DNA from: Ktedonobacter robiniae
GTDB lineage: Bacteria; Chloroflexota; Ktedonobacteria; Ktedonobacterales; Ktedonobacteraceae
Direction of reading: 5' to 3'
DNA: 64,000 nt
NCBI RefSeq assembly: GCF_016587375.1
Contig: NZ_BNJG01000001.1
Coordinates: 4,843,185 to 4,907,184 of the forward strand
The position numbers and the translations under genes are program-made. Below the pieces are notes generated by a model. The model searched no databases, was not told the DNA's origin, and worked only from the letters and a program-made list of their open reading frames with translations. Below, piece after piece: positions 34,025 through 43,300 of this stretch; the first letter of the stretch is position 1, and each line of letters begins with the position of its first letter.

Positions 34025-36259
34025 CTAGCGCTTCGGTTTCCAGACCTGAACGGTATTATCTGCGCCGGAGGAGGCAATACGCCTCCCATCGGGCGACCAG
34101 GCAACGGAGTAGACACCACGCGAGTGCCCACGATAGGTGTAGAGTACCTGCTTACTGGAGGCATTCCAAACCTGAACGGTCCCATCTTCACTACAGGAGG
34201 CGATCAGTTTGCCATCAGGTGACCAGGAGATCCCATGCACGGCATCATTATGCCCAGAGTATTTGACTTTCGTGACACCATCGACCCCCCGCCCAATCAG
34301 TACAGTTCGATCACCACCACCAGAGGCGATAAGCTGACCATCAGGGGACCAGGCAACGGCATAAATCTCCGCAGTATGGCCTCCATACTTGAAGATAGTC
34401 TGCCCTATCGCAAAGGCGTCGCTGGGAACGGTCGCCCAATCTTGCAGCGTGTCATCCCAGGAGCCTGAAGCGATGCTATGCCCATCGGGCGACCACGCGA
34501 CAGAGAGCACGCCCGCGCTATGCTGTTGATAATTGAGGAACAGCCCACCACTAGCACTGTTCCAGACTTGAACCGATTTATCCTCGCTCGCAGAAGCAAT
34601 AAGCTGACCATCGGATGACCAGGAGAGCGCATTCACGATTCCAGAATGCCCCTGATAGGTAGAGAGATTCTCTCCATTGCCAGTGTCCCAGACCTGAACA
34701 GTATGGTCCTCGCTCGCTGAGGCTAAGCGTGTGCCATCGGGCGACCAGACAACATTCGTCACCGCCCCTGTATGTCCTGTGTATGTTCGCTTGACTGCTC
34801 CAGTTCCTGCATCAAAGACTTGGATAAGCTGGTCATCGCTTGCCGAAGCGATCAGCTTCCCATCAGGGGACCAGGCAGTAGAGTTCACACGAGCGGGATG
34901 GGCGCGATAGATCAACGTTCCATCACTTGTGATCTGAGGCTGTGTCGCGCGAGATGTCGTGTTCGTCGTGTTTATGCTATGGGAGACGTTTCCACTCTTA
35001 CGTGTAATGAGATACCAGGTACCGATAGCTCCGCCAGCCGCTGCCAGGCCAAGCAGACCCGTCATAAGCGCGCGCCGTGTAAGCGGCTCAGGCTTATCAC
35101 GCCTGGCTGGCGAATACTCTACTGGAGGATCAATGGGAGCCAACTCCGTCGGTGTGAGAGGAAGCGCTCCATGAATGCTGTGAGTCTGGCTTGCCGCCGG
35201 TGGTGGTGTGGCAGGCAATGGCGGCACAGGTGAGAGCTGGGCAACGGAAGATACTGCTGATGAAGTAGTAGCACTAGTATGCGTTTGTGGCGAAGAAGAT
35301 GTCGAGACTGGCTCAACAAGCGTCAGCGTGGGTGTCTCTGCGATCTGCTGCAGAGGCACCGGCCTGGCTTTAGCTTCTGAGGAAGAAATCTTCTTAGCTG
35401 TGACCTGGCTCTGGGTATATGCCTCTTCCAGAGCCTTTACAAAGGCTTGAAGTGAGGAATGGCGACGGGCAGGCTCCTTTGCCAGAGCACGCATAATGAC
35501 TTTCTCAGCCTGGCTGGCAATACCCGGCACTTTTAAGCGCAGCGCGGGTGGTTGAGTATGCACATGCTGATTGGCAATCTCCACATATGATCCCTGAAAT
35601 GGCGAGTTGCCAGCGAGCCACTCATAGATGATCACTGCCAGGGAGTATTGATCACTCGCTGCACAGGGTTTCCCCTGAATTTGCTCTGGCGCGGTATAGG
35701 GAATGGCATCAAGCGCTTGCTGGGCATTCTGTTGCCCGACACGTTTACGATTCTTGATCAGGGCATCGAGGGCAAAATCATAGACCAGCACCTGATTATT
35801 GCGGTTGAGAAGAAGATTCTCTGGCCGGAGCTGCCTATGCAGATAACCCTTCTCATGAGCATATTGCAAAGCCTCACCTATCTGTTTCAAGTACGTAAGG
35901 AACTTCGCGAGAGGCTGAACTTTCTCTTTGGGATAGACCTGGCGCAGGGTGATATGTGGCACGTACTCGACAACCAGGAAGGGCATACGATTCTCTAACC
36001 CGGCATCGCGTATCTGGAGGATATGCGGATGTGTCAACTTCTCCAGGTGACGAGCCTGCTGAAGAAAGGCTTCTTTCAGCTCATCGGCCAGGGGCTGAGT
36101 ATGCATATCAAGCACATACTGCTTTTTGTGATGAATATGTTGTCCTAAAAAGGTACCAGCAAAGCGCCCCTGATCGAGCTGGCCAACCACCTGGTACTGC
36201 CCGATCTGCTGCCCTTTCTGATAGCCTGAATTTTCTGCTTGCTCTTCTCTTTCCACCAT
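34025..36259 (-). CDS. pseudokinase with transmembrane helix and seven WD40 repeats
   Basis: About 744 residues. Residues 15-280 form a Ser/Thr kinase fold, yet all three catalytic motifs are altered: the strand-3 Lys position reads QYVLDMHTQ, HRD is YLHRQLRPEN, and DFG is VLVYDFALDAL. A linker with Ser/Pro/Thr-rich sequence, one transmembrane helix (about 404-425, MTGLLGLAAAGGAIGTWYLI), then seven WD40 blades with repeated AWSPDG and VQVW ends, a complete outer propeller. So it cannot phosphorylate by the usual chemistry and may be a scaffold. Start ATG at 36259 follows GGGAG; an ATG at 36274 is possible. First gene of the glycan operon, with a promoter at 36330-36358. Confidence 0.85.
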   Translation of the reverse strand: MVEREEQAENSGYQKGQQIGQYQVVGQLDQGRFAGTFLGQHIHHKKQYVLDMHTQPLADELKEAFLQQARHLEKLTHPHILQIRDAGLENRMPFLVVEYVPHITLRQVYPKEKVQPLAKFLTYLKQIGEALQYAHEKGYLHRQLRPENLLLNRNNQVLVYDFALDALIKNRKRVGQQNAQQALDAIPYTAPEQIQGKPCAASDQYSLAVIIYEWLAGNSPFQGSYVEIANQHVHTQPPALRLKVPGIASQAEKVIMRALAKEPARRHSSLQAFVKALEEAYTQSQVTAKKISSSEAKARPVPLQQIAETPTLTLVEPVSTSSSPQTHTSATTSSAVSSVAQLSPVPPLPATPPPAASQTHSIHGALPLTPTELAPIDPPVEYSPARRDKPEPLTRRALMTGLLGLAAAGGAIGTWYLITRKSGNVSHSINTTNTTSRATQPQITSDGTLIYRAHPARVNSTAWSPDGKLIASASDDQLIQVFDAGTGAVKRTYTGHTGAVTNVVWSPDGTRLASASEDHTVQVWDTGNGENLSTYQGHSGIVNALSWSSDGQLIASASEDKSVQVWNSASGGLFLNYQQHSAGVLSVAWSPDGHSIASGSWDDTLQDWATVPSDAFAIGQTIFKYGGHTAEIYAVAWSPDGQLIASGGGDRTVLIGRGVDGVTKVKYSGHNDAVHGISWSPDGKLIASCSEDGTVQVWNASSKQVLYTYRGHSRGVYSVAWSPDGRRIASSGADNTVQVWKPKR

Positions 36260-36329
36260 GCAAAACTCCCACATCTATTTACGCTATTATTTTTGGCATA
36301 AGGATTATCACGCTTTGACGATTGATAAG

Positions 36330-36358
36330 TGTATAAAAGTGAGTAACGCTCTTGTAAA
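36330..36358 (-). promoter_or_regulatory. sigma-70-type promoter of the glycan operon
   Basis: Minus strand TTTACA (36358-36353), 17-base spacer, TATACA (36335-36330). Drives the pseudokinase gene 70 bases downstream. The remainder of the 36275-36631 gap shows only AT-rich sequence and a possible plus-strand -10 near 36570 (TATATAA) for the hisIE-like gene. Confidence 0.65.
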
Positions 36359-36631
36359 GAATATGTAGCTTGTGCTACACTACCAATCTCTCTTCGGGCA
36401 ATTCATCATTTTAACGAATGATAATGGATTTTTTAGCATATGGCAATGTTTGTGTTCACTGAATACTAGTGGGATATTTCACTAAAGAATGATACATTGG
36501 CGATAATAAATGTATCGATTGTAAGTCATGCTTGTTTGTTTGGTAAAGAAGAGCACTGTCTGTGCTACTATATAAAGCGGATGGCAATACTACTGGCATA
36601 GATAGCAAGGCAATCGGGAGGAGAGGCTGTA

Positions 36632-37588
36632 ATGAGCGAACTACCACTGAAATTTGATCGGCAGGGATTGATTCCCGTGGTCATTCAGGACGATGCCACC
36701 AACGAGGTCCTGATGGTCGCGTTTATGAACGACAAAGCATTGGAGCGGACACGAGAGAGTGGCTACACACACTTCTATAGTCGCTCACGTAACACCATAT
36801 GGCGCAAGGGCGAGCAATCGGGGCACACGCAACAGGTGCGAGGCATATTCGTCAATTGCGAAGAGAACAGCATTGTGATACGGGTAATCCAGCAAGGAGA
36901 GGCCGCGTGCCACGAGGGATATCGTAGCTGTTACTACCGACGTCTTGAAGATGATAATAGCTATGTAACCATCGCCAAAAGGATTTTTGATCCCCAACAG
37001 GTCTATACACATGCAGCAGGCGTCAAGCAAGAACAGGCAAAAGACAAGGAGCATATTTCCGTGGAGACAGAGCAGAAGCTACAGGACACATTACGCCAAT
37101 TATATGGAGTGTATATCTACCTGCGCGACCATGACCTGAGCGAGGAATCTAACACCTCGCGGCTCTTGCAGGAGCGCAGCCAGAGCTATCTCGCCTCACG
37201 GTTGGGAGATGAGTTGGAGGAACTGGCGGAGGTACAGAGTGGTGAGCATGTGCATAGTGGGCGCCAGTCGGACACCGTCCTGGAGGGCAGCCAGGTTGGG
37301 TACTGGCTCTTTCTGCTGGCGGCAGGTTGCAGCATCCCCTACCCAGACTTTGAGCCACACCAGGCCCTACTAGAGGGCTATCACGGGCGTTATAGCGACA
37401 GCCGAGTTATAGAACTGCGCGAAGAGTGTGCGCGTATGGTAGCCTCAGATCAGCCAGAGACCATTTCCAGGGGACTGACCATTGGTTTTATGTTGATTGG
37501 CTGGGCCTGCGCGGCCGCGGGCGTAGATCCCCTGGCTCCAGCGGAGTTCGACCTGGGGCAGATGCGCAGAAAAGGGCTGGTGCAGTAG
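36632..37588 (+). CDS. hisI: HisIE-like protein: phosphoribosyl-AMP cyclohydrolase plus HisE-like domain
   Basis: 318 residues. Residues 1-118 match HisI: EVLMVAFMNDKALE, SRSRNTIWRKGEQSGH, and the zinc Cys pair in AACHEGYRSCYYRRL. The metal motif usually DCDxD reads NCEEN here. Residues about 150-240 resemble HisE/MazG: ESNTSRLLQ, LASRLGDELEELAEV, DTVLEGSQVGYWLFLLAA. A further 75 residues are unexplained. If active it would convert PR-ATP to ProFAR in histidine synthesis, but the altered ligands make this a paralogue worth checking. GGGAGGAGAGG precedes the ATG. No other his gene is nearby; a HAD gene follows after one base. Confidence 0.72.
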   Translation: MSELPLKFDRQGLIPVVIQDDATNEVLMVAFMNDKALERTRESGYTHFYSRSRNTIWRKGEQSGHTQQVRGIFVNCEENSIVIRVIQQGEAACHEGYRSCYYRRLEDDNSYVTIAKRIFDPQQVYTHAAGVKQEQAKDKEHISVETEQKLQDTLRQLYGVYIYLRDHDLSEESNTSRLLQERSQSYLASRLGDELEELAEVQSGEHVHSGRQSDTVLEGSQVGYWLFLLAAGCSIPYPDFEPHQALLEGYHGRYSDSRVIELREECARMVASDQPETISRGLTIGFMLIGWACAAAGVDPLAPAEFDLGQMRRKGLVQ

Positions 37589-37589
37589 T

Positions 37590-38327
37590 ATGGTAGGGCA
37601 AGCAAGGACGAATCTGCCATACGATGCCATTATCTTCGACCTCTTTGGCACACTGGTTGATGATCTACTCACAGAACCTTTTACCCAAACGTTGGAGGAA
37701 ATGGCGAGTTTCGTCGGCGCGCCACGCGATATCTTCCTCCAGATGTGGATGCATGATACCTGGCCACTGCGTGCAGCGGGCCATCTCCCCGACGTGGAAG
37801 CGAATATTCTCTATATTTGTACAGAGCTTGGAATTACGCCAAAACCAGAGCAAATTCAGCGCGCAATCCACCGACGCCTGGAACTGACGCGACAATCGTT
37901 GAAACCACGGCATGACGCGCTGGAAACGCTAGAGGCACTACGCACAGCAGGCTATAAACTAGGGCTCATCAGCGATTGCAGTAGCGAAGTGCCCCTGCTC
38001 TGGAGAACCACACCTCTGGCAGCATACATTGATGCCCCCATTTTCTCCTGCTCAGTAAAGTTAAAGAAACCAGATCCACGTATCTATCACCTGGCATGCG
38101 AACGCCTGGAGATTGCCCCTGAACGGGGCCTCTTTATCGCGAATGGCGAGAGCAACGAGCTGGCTGGCGCCCAGGCCATTGGCATGGAGGCAATGCTTAT
38201 TCGTGTGCCCTATGCTGAAGAGCATAATCCGCGCTGCCATGAGGCGCGCACATGGCGTGGAGCACGCATCGAGAGTATTAAGGGCCTACTGGCACACCTG
38301 GACGGTGTCAGGGTGGAAGAGCTTTGA
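37590..38327 (+). CDS. HAD-superfamily hydrolase
   Basis: 245 residues. Motif I is IIFDLFGTLVDD (nucleophile Asp and +2 position replaced by Leu, as in DLFGT dehalogenase-like HADs), motif II LGLISDCSS, motif III Lys in CSVKLKKPDPRIY, motif IV FIANGESNELAGAQAIGM, where the usual GDxxxxD is weakened to NGESNE. A phosphatase for a small phosphorylated metabolite is expected; histidinol-phosphate is a possibility given the neighbour but is only inference. Starts one base after the HisIE-like stop, so translation is coupled. Confidence 0.78.
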   Translation: MVGQARTNLPYDAIIFDLFGTLVDDLLTEPFTQTLEEMASFVGAPRDIFLQMWMHDTWPLRAAGHLPDVEANILYICTELGITPKPEQIQRAIHRRLELTRQSLKPRHDALETLEALRTAGYKLGLISDCSSEVPLLWRTTPLAAYIDAPIFSCSVKLKKPDPRIYHLACERLEIAPERGLFIANGESNELAGAQAIGMEAMLIRVPYAEEHNPRCHEARTWRGARIESIKGLLAHLDGVRVEEL

Positions 38328-38331
38328 TTGC

Positions 38332-38360
38332 TGGACAAAGCGAGGTGGAGAGGATATAAT
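38332..38360 (+). promoter_or_regulatory. sigma-70-type promoter for the second HAD gene
   Basis: TGGACA at 38332-38337, 17-base spacer, perfect TATAAT at 38355-38360, located between the two HAD genes. The second gene starts 73 bases downstream. Confidence 0.65.
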
Positions 38361-38432
38361 GCCAGTCCTCCCCTTAAGAGGCGTATACAAAGAAGAAAAT
38401 GAGAAATGTGAGATTAAAACGGGTGGTTACAC

Positions 38433-39266
38433 ATGCCTGAGCATAGCGAAGACGCGGTGGCCAGTCCACAAGAGCAATTGCACAACGGAGAGAGCCAAGA
38501 AGAGAATCTGCCCACACGACAGGGAGTCATCCAGGCCATCGTCTTCGACCTGGGCGGAACACTAATTGATTGGCCCGACTGGGATGAAGATATCGAGCGA
38601 CGCTGGGGGCTCTCCTACGAGCACCTGGTTGCACGCTCCAACGAGCGGGAGTGGCCGACGAAAGAGGCGTACGTGCGCGCTATGCGCGAGGCTGAGAAGG
38701 CCCACTGGCAACGAGTTAACGAGCAGCATATCAGTAATACCCCCGATGTCGTGTTGCTTGATGGCTTCCAACGCCTCAATTGTGAAGTGAGCAAAGAAGC
38801 TTTAATGACGGCCCTGGATGGCTATGCTAACGCCATCATCGGGTGGGCCACAATTTTCCCGGAAACGGTCGAGACGTTGCTGGAGTTGCGCAAGCGTGGC
38901 TATCGCCTGGGTTTGCTCTCGAACACCTGGTGGGCGGGGGCCTGGCATGACGCCGACCTGGCGGCCCATGGCCTAACTTCGCTACTGGATGTCATCATGT
39001 ATACGTCCGACTTACCCTACTCCAAACCCCATCCCTATGTCTTCCAGGAGGCCGCGCGCCGGCTCGGTGTCGCAGTCAACGCATGTGTGATGGTTGGAGA
39101 TCGCATGGTCGACGATGTGCGAGGCGCCCAGCGAGTTGGTATGCGTGGCGTGTGGCGCTATAACGAGTATCCCTGGCCTAAACCCGAAGACGTAAAGCCT
39201 TCAGCCACTATCAAGACCCTCACAGAACTGCTGGAGCACCTGGAGGTTTGGGAGCAGACGAACTAG
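38433..39266 (+). CDS. HAD-superfamily hydrolase
   Basis: 277 residues. Motif I AIVFDLGGTLIDW, motif II LGLLSNTWW, motif III Lys in LPYSKPHPYVFQEAARRLG, motif IV CVMVGDRMVDDVRGAQRVGM are all intact, so this is probably an active phosphatase or phosphonatase-like enzyme. A large helical cap (residues 55-135) sits between motifs I and II. It has its own promoter. Only distantly similar to the preceding HAD gene. Substrate unknown. Confidence 0.83.
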   Translation: MPEHSEDAVASPQEQLHNGESQEENLPTRQGVIQAIVFDLGGTLIDWPDWDEDIERRWGLSYEHLVARSNEREWPTKEAYVRAMREAEKAHWQRVNEQHISNTPDVVLLDGFQRLNCEVSKEALMTALDGYANAIIGWATIFPETVETLLELRKRGYRLGLLSNTWWAGAWHDADLAAHGLTSLLDVIMYTSDLPYSKPHPYVFQEAARRLGVAVNACVMVGDRMVDDVRGAQRVGMRGVWRYNEYPWPKPEDVKPSATIKTLTELLEHLEVWEQTN

Positions 39267-39358
39267 TTGTAAGGTCCCTGCTGGCATGGACTATTCTCAT
39301 TGCGGCTGGCACACTGCTTTCATCTGTTTTTTAGTCCATGTCAGCAGGGACCCTACAA
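39267..39358. repeat. 92-bp element with 27-bp imperfect terminal inverted repeats
   Basis: Arms at 39267-39293 and 39332-39358 (opening TTGTAAGGTCCCTGCTGG) match as inverted repeats with two mismatches, flanking 38 bases of unrelated sequence with a TTTTTT run. It abuts the stop codon of the HAD gene. Size and design fit a miniature inverted-repeat element or a long 3' hairpin. Confidence 0.6.
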
Positions 39359-39372
39359 GATAGGGCAAGAGA

Positions 39373-39414
39373 AAGAAGAGCGCGGGAGGACAAGTACCCT
39401 CCCGCGCTCTTCTT
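39373..39414. terminator. terminator between HAD gene and dinB-type gene
   Basis: 17-bp perfect arms (39373-39389 and 39398-39414, opening AAGAAGAGCGCGGG) with an 8-base loop and AT-rich flanks both sides, between convergent genes. Confidence 0.8.
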
Positions 39415-39431
39415 GCCTTAGCTAAAGTATA

Positions 39432-39938
39432 TTATCCGATGTGGCTACTTTTGCCTTGCGCAGCATACATAGCATCGTTATAGGACCAGCCATCAAGGTC
39501 GGGTGCCTCGATCCCCTGTTGACTCAACAGCGTAGCTATCTGCGAGCGATGATCGACAGTGTGATTGATAGCCTGAATCAATACAATCATGATAGGAGCC
39601 TCGTAGGTTCCCTCGTCAAGAGACAGGAGTCTATTTAGTTCTCCCTGTTCAGCAAATGTGATTAAGGCTTTACCTGACAACTGCGCACGTCGCCGTAGCT
39701 CGTCGAAGCCTGGGAAAGCGGTAAGTTCCTTTAGGCGAGGAGTAGGGGCTGTTCCCGTGACGTGATGTGCATAGCCTTCTTCAGAGCCAAGCATATGGAA
39801 GAGGGTCTCGCGCACGCTGCCATATGTCCCTATCATAGTGGCATCCAGTTGGACATCGGAGAGTTGGGCACACGCATCGAGCAAACGCAGGTTGGCCCAG
39901 AGGTTATATTTGAAAAAGTCGGGGAGTCCCGTCGTCAT
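39432..39938 (-). CDS. DinB-family protein, putative metal-dependent
   Basis: 168-residue four-helix bundle. FKYNLWANLRLLDACAQL is the first helix, RETLFHMLGSEEGYAHHV holds the first metal His, and AINHTVDHRSQIATLLSQQG the two C-terminal His residues. The DinB/YfiT fold includes thiol transferases (bacillithiol, mycothiol-dependent) and damage-inducible proteins; the partner thiol is not known here. It is a single gene on the minus strand. Confidence 0.85.
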   Translation of the reverse strand: MTTGLPDFFKYNLWANLRLLDACAQLSDVQLDATMIGTYGSVRETLFHMLGSEEGYAHHVTGTAPTPRLKELTAFPGFDELRRRAQLSGKALITFAEQGELNRLLSLDEGTYEAPIMIVLIQAINHTVDHRSQIATLLSQQGIEAPDLDGWSYNDAMYAAQGKSSHIG

Positions 39939-40393
39939 GATTATAGTTCTCTTTCTATGATCTACCTTCTAACAACATCAGGCTTTTCCCCCATCTTGCT
40001 GCTTGCTTCCTCATATGACATCTCTCTCTGGCAAAACCAGAGAGTGTGTTGCGCAAGAATCACACCACGTGTCATCCAGGCATAGAAAAATTCAGCGCTC
40101 ATTCACGATAAGATGGCGCATGAACGATAGGGCAAGAATGGTGGGATCTGTTTCACTGACTGAACAGGAAACAGGATGAAGTTAGCGGCACACTGGCATA
40201 GAAGTAGAACCTCCGAAAAAATATGTAAATGTATCCGCATTATACACGTGTATCGATGAGCCCGTCAAGCCTTTCAAAAAGCTCAACTGTGTGTTAGTGA
40301 TGTGCTCCGCAATGGTTCAGGAAGCAACTTCGTTCCTGCGCTTTCAGCGTAAGGGGACGTCTCACTGGAGACGCCCCTTACGCTGAAAGCGCA
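39939..40393. other. 455-base gap holding a long hairpin
   Basis: No gene is seen. From 40338 to 40392 a near-perfect hairpin (25-bp arms opening GCGCTTTCAGCG, one bulged A, ACTG loop) lies directly at the ileS stop codon; it lacks a T-run on the minus strand but may still end or stabilise the ileS transcript. The remainder shows no recognisable signal beyond the upstream region of the dinB-type gene. Confidence 0.6.
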
Positions 40394-43300
40394 CTACATC
40401 TTACCGATCACAACCTCGATGGTGTATTTGTCCAGCTTCTTGGCTGAAGTTGGCGAGATGGACTCGCGGTAGAGTTCCACGAACGCGGGTTTATCCTTCT
40501 CCTCGCTAATGGAGATAAGCAGGTTATCGGCCAGCGTATTGGCGCGGATGGCCTGGCCAAAGTCAAGAATGACATCTGCCAGTTCGCTATCAGTGTAGAG
40601 CGCCAGCCCGATATGATCCTCGATGTTGAGGCCGGCCTTTTTGCGCATATCCTGTACATAGTGGACGAGGTCGCGCATCCAGCCCTTCTCACGTAGCTCC
40701 TGAGTGATCGTAGTATCGATGGCAGCGACGTAGCCATGCTCCTCCGCAGCAACATAACCAGGACGAGCGGTGGAGACCACCTGGACCTCTTCAGGAGTGA
40801 GCGAGACATGGGTCTCACCAAAGGTCAGATCAAGCTTGCCTTGCGTATTGAGGTGCTCGGCGGCGGCCTGGGCCTCGTCCTCCGTCAGCGTCTTAAAGTA
40901 AGCCAGGATCTTTTGCACTACGGGTCCATATTTGGCGCCAAGGACCTTAAATTGTGGTTTGAGGGTATAGGCCAGCATACGGCTATCGCGGCGCATGAGA
41001 CGCAGGTATTCGATATTGAGTTCCTCAAGCACTTGCTCACGCAGGCGCTGGATAGCTTCTTCCTCCTGCGCGCTTGGCACACGGACATGAATGGTCTGGA
41101 GCGGCTGGCGTACCTTGATCTGTGCCTTGGCACGGGCGGCACGCCCCAGGCTCACGATCTGCATGACCAGGTGAGTATCGCGTACAAGCAGCTCATCGAT
41201 CAGCTCTGGTTGGGGCACCGGCCAATCACAGAGGTGCACACTGAGAGGCGCCTGGGGATTGATGTTGCGCACCAGATTCTGGTAGAGTTCTTCGGCCAGG
41301 AAGGGCATGAATGGCGCCAACAGGGTCGCCAGTGTCGTCAGGCACTCATACAGTGTCAAGTAGGTGGCGAGCTTATCCTTATCGAGTTCAGCACCCCACA
41401 CACGGTCACGGCTACGGCGGAGATACCAGTTGGAGAGGTCATCCAGAAAGGATTGCACGGCCTCGGCAGGTTTGGTCGTATCGTATTGCTCCAGACCCTG
41501 GGTTATAGACTGGATCGTCTGCTGAAGCTCGGAGATGATCCAGCGGTCCAGCGCATCGCGCTCGGCAACGGGTAACTGATGCTTGGTCGGATCGAAGTTA
41601 TCGATGTTGGCGTATTTGATAAAGAATCCATAGACATTCCAGAGCTTATCCATGGTCCGACGCACCAGCATCCACTTTTCGCTCAAGCGTACGGGCTGGC
41701 CGGTGAGCTGGGTCTTCTCCATCTCCTCTGGCGTGGGAATATTGGGGAAGTTCAGGTTCTGCTCGGAGACATGATTGCTATAGAGCCAGCGCATGGTATC
41801 CGCCCCGATGCGGTCTGCGGCCTCATCGAAGACCACGAGGTTCCCCTTGGACTTATGCATAGGAGTGCCATCCTCGCCATAGACGGTGGCGTAACCCAGG
41901 AGCGTCTTAAAGGGTGCGGTTTGCTCCAGGACTGTACTCATGACCAGCATGGAGTAGAACCAGTTGCGGAACTGGCCGGGGAATGATTCGGTTACAAAGT
42001 CGGCCGGAAACCATTCCTGCCAGCTGGCATGATTCGTCAGGTAATGCAGGGTTGAGTAGGGCACGATACCGGCATCGAGCCAGGGATTGCCCACATCCTT
42101 GATGCGTGAAACCTCAGCGCCACACTGAGCGCAATGGATCTTGACTGCGTCAACGTAGGGGCGGTGTGGTGTATGTCCATCAAACTCTTCCCAGCCGGAG
42201 ACGGCGCGTGCCTTGAGTTCCTCTTTGCTGCCGATAACCTCGAAATGGCCGCAGGCGGGGCAATCAAAGATGGGTAGGGCCAGACCCCAGTAGCGCTTCT
42301 TGGAGATCATCCAATCATCCATATTGTGCAACCAGTCCATCTCGCGCTCATAGCCCCAGGATGGCAGCCAGGTGATCTGCTTGACCACCTCCATGATCTC
42401 ATGGCGCAACTGGTCCATAGAGATAAACCACTCATCGACCAGGCGGAAGATCAGTTCCGTCTTACAGCGCCAGCAGGTGGGGTAGCGGTGCTTATAATTC
42501 TGGGTGCGGTAGAGCAGGCCCTTCTGTGCCAGGTGGTCGGCGACCTGCTGCCCCACACTGGCCGTGCCCTGGCCTGTCAACCAGTCGAAGCCCTCGACAT
42601 AGACGCCAAACTCATCGACGGGCGCGATGACCTCCAGGTTGAACTCTTTGGCCAGCAAGAAGTCCTCGCGACCACAGCCGGGAGCAGTATGCACAATGCC
42701 CGTACCCTCAGTGGCGTTCACATCTTTTCCGGGGACGACACGGTGAACAATGCCTTTGGCCGCAGGTAACTCATCGAAGGGGCCGCGATAGGTCCAGCCT
42801 ACCATGTCATGGCCCTTGAGGGTCTCCGTCACGCGATAGTCGCCCTTATCATGGCCCTTGAGAGCCTTGAGGACGGGCAGCAACTGCTCCGCCAGGTAGT
42901 AATATTCCCCATCCTGCTCCACGCGGACATAGTTCAGGTCGGGATGCACTGCCACTGCAACGTTGGCTGCCAGGGTCCATGGCGTAGTGGTCCAGGCCAG
43001 GAGGTATTCGCCGGGCTTCTCGACGAGGGGGAAGCGCACATAGAGGCTCAGGTGCGTCAGCTCTTTATAGCCCTCAGACTCCATCTCCATATTGGAGAGT
43101 CCGGTCGCGCAGCGTGGGCACCAGGGCATCACATCGCGCCCTTTGTAGATCAGGCCGCGCTCATGGCATTTTTTGAGAAAGTGCCAGATGGTATAGTTAT
43201 TCTCATCGGAGAGGGTAAAGTAGTCGTTGCCCCAGTCCATCCAGTAGCCCAGGCGAATTGACTGCTCGCTTTGGACCTGCGCGAACTTAAAGACGCGCTC

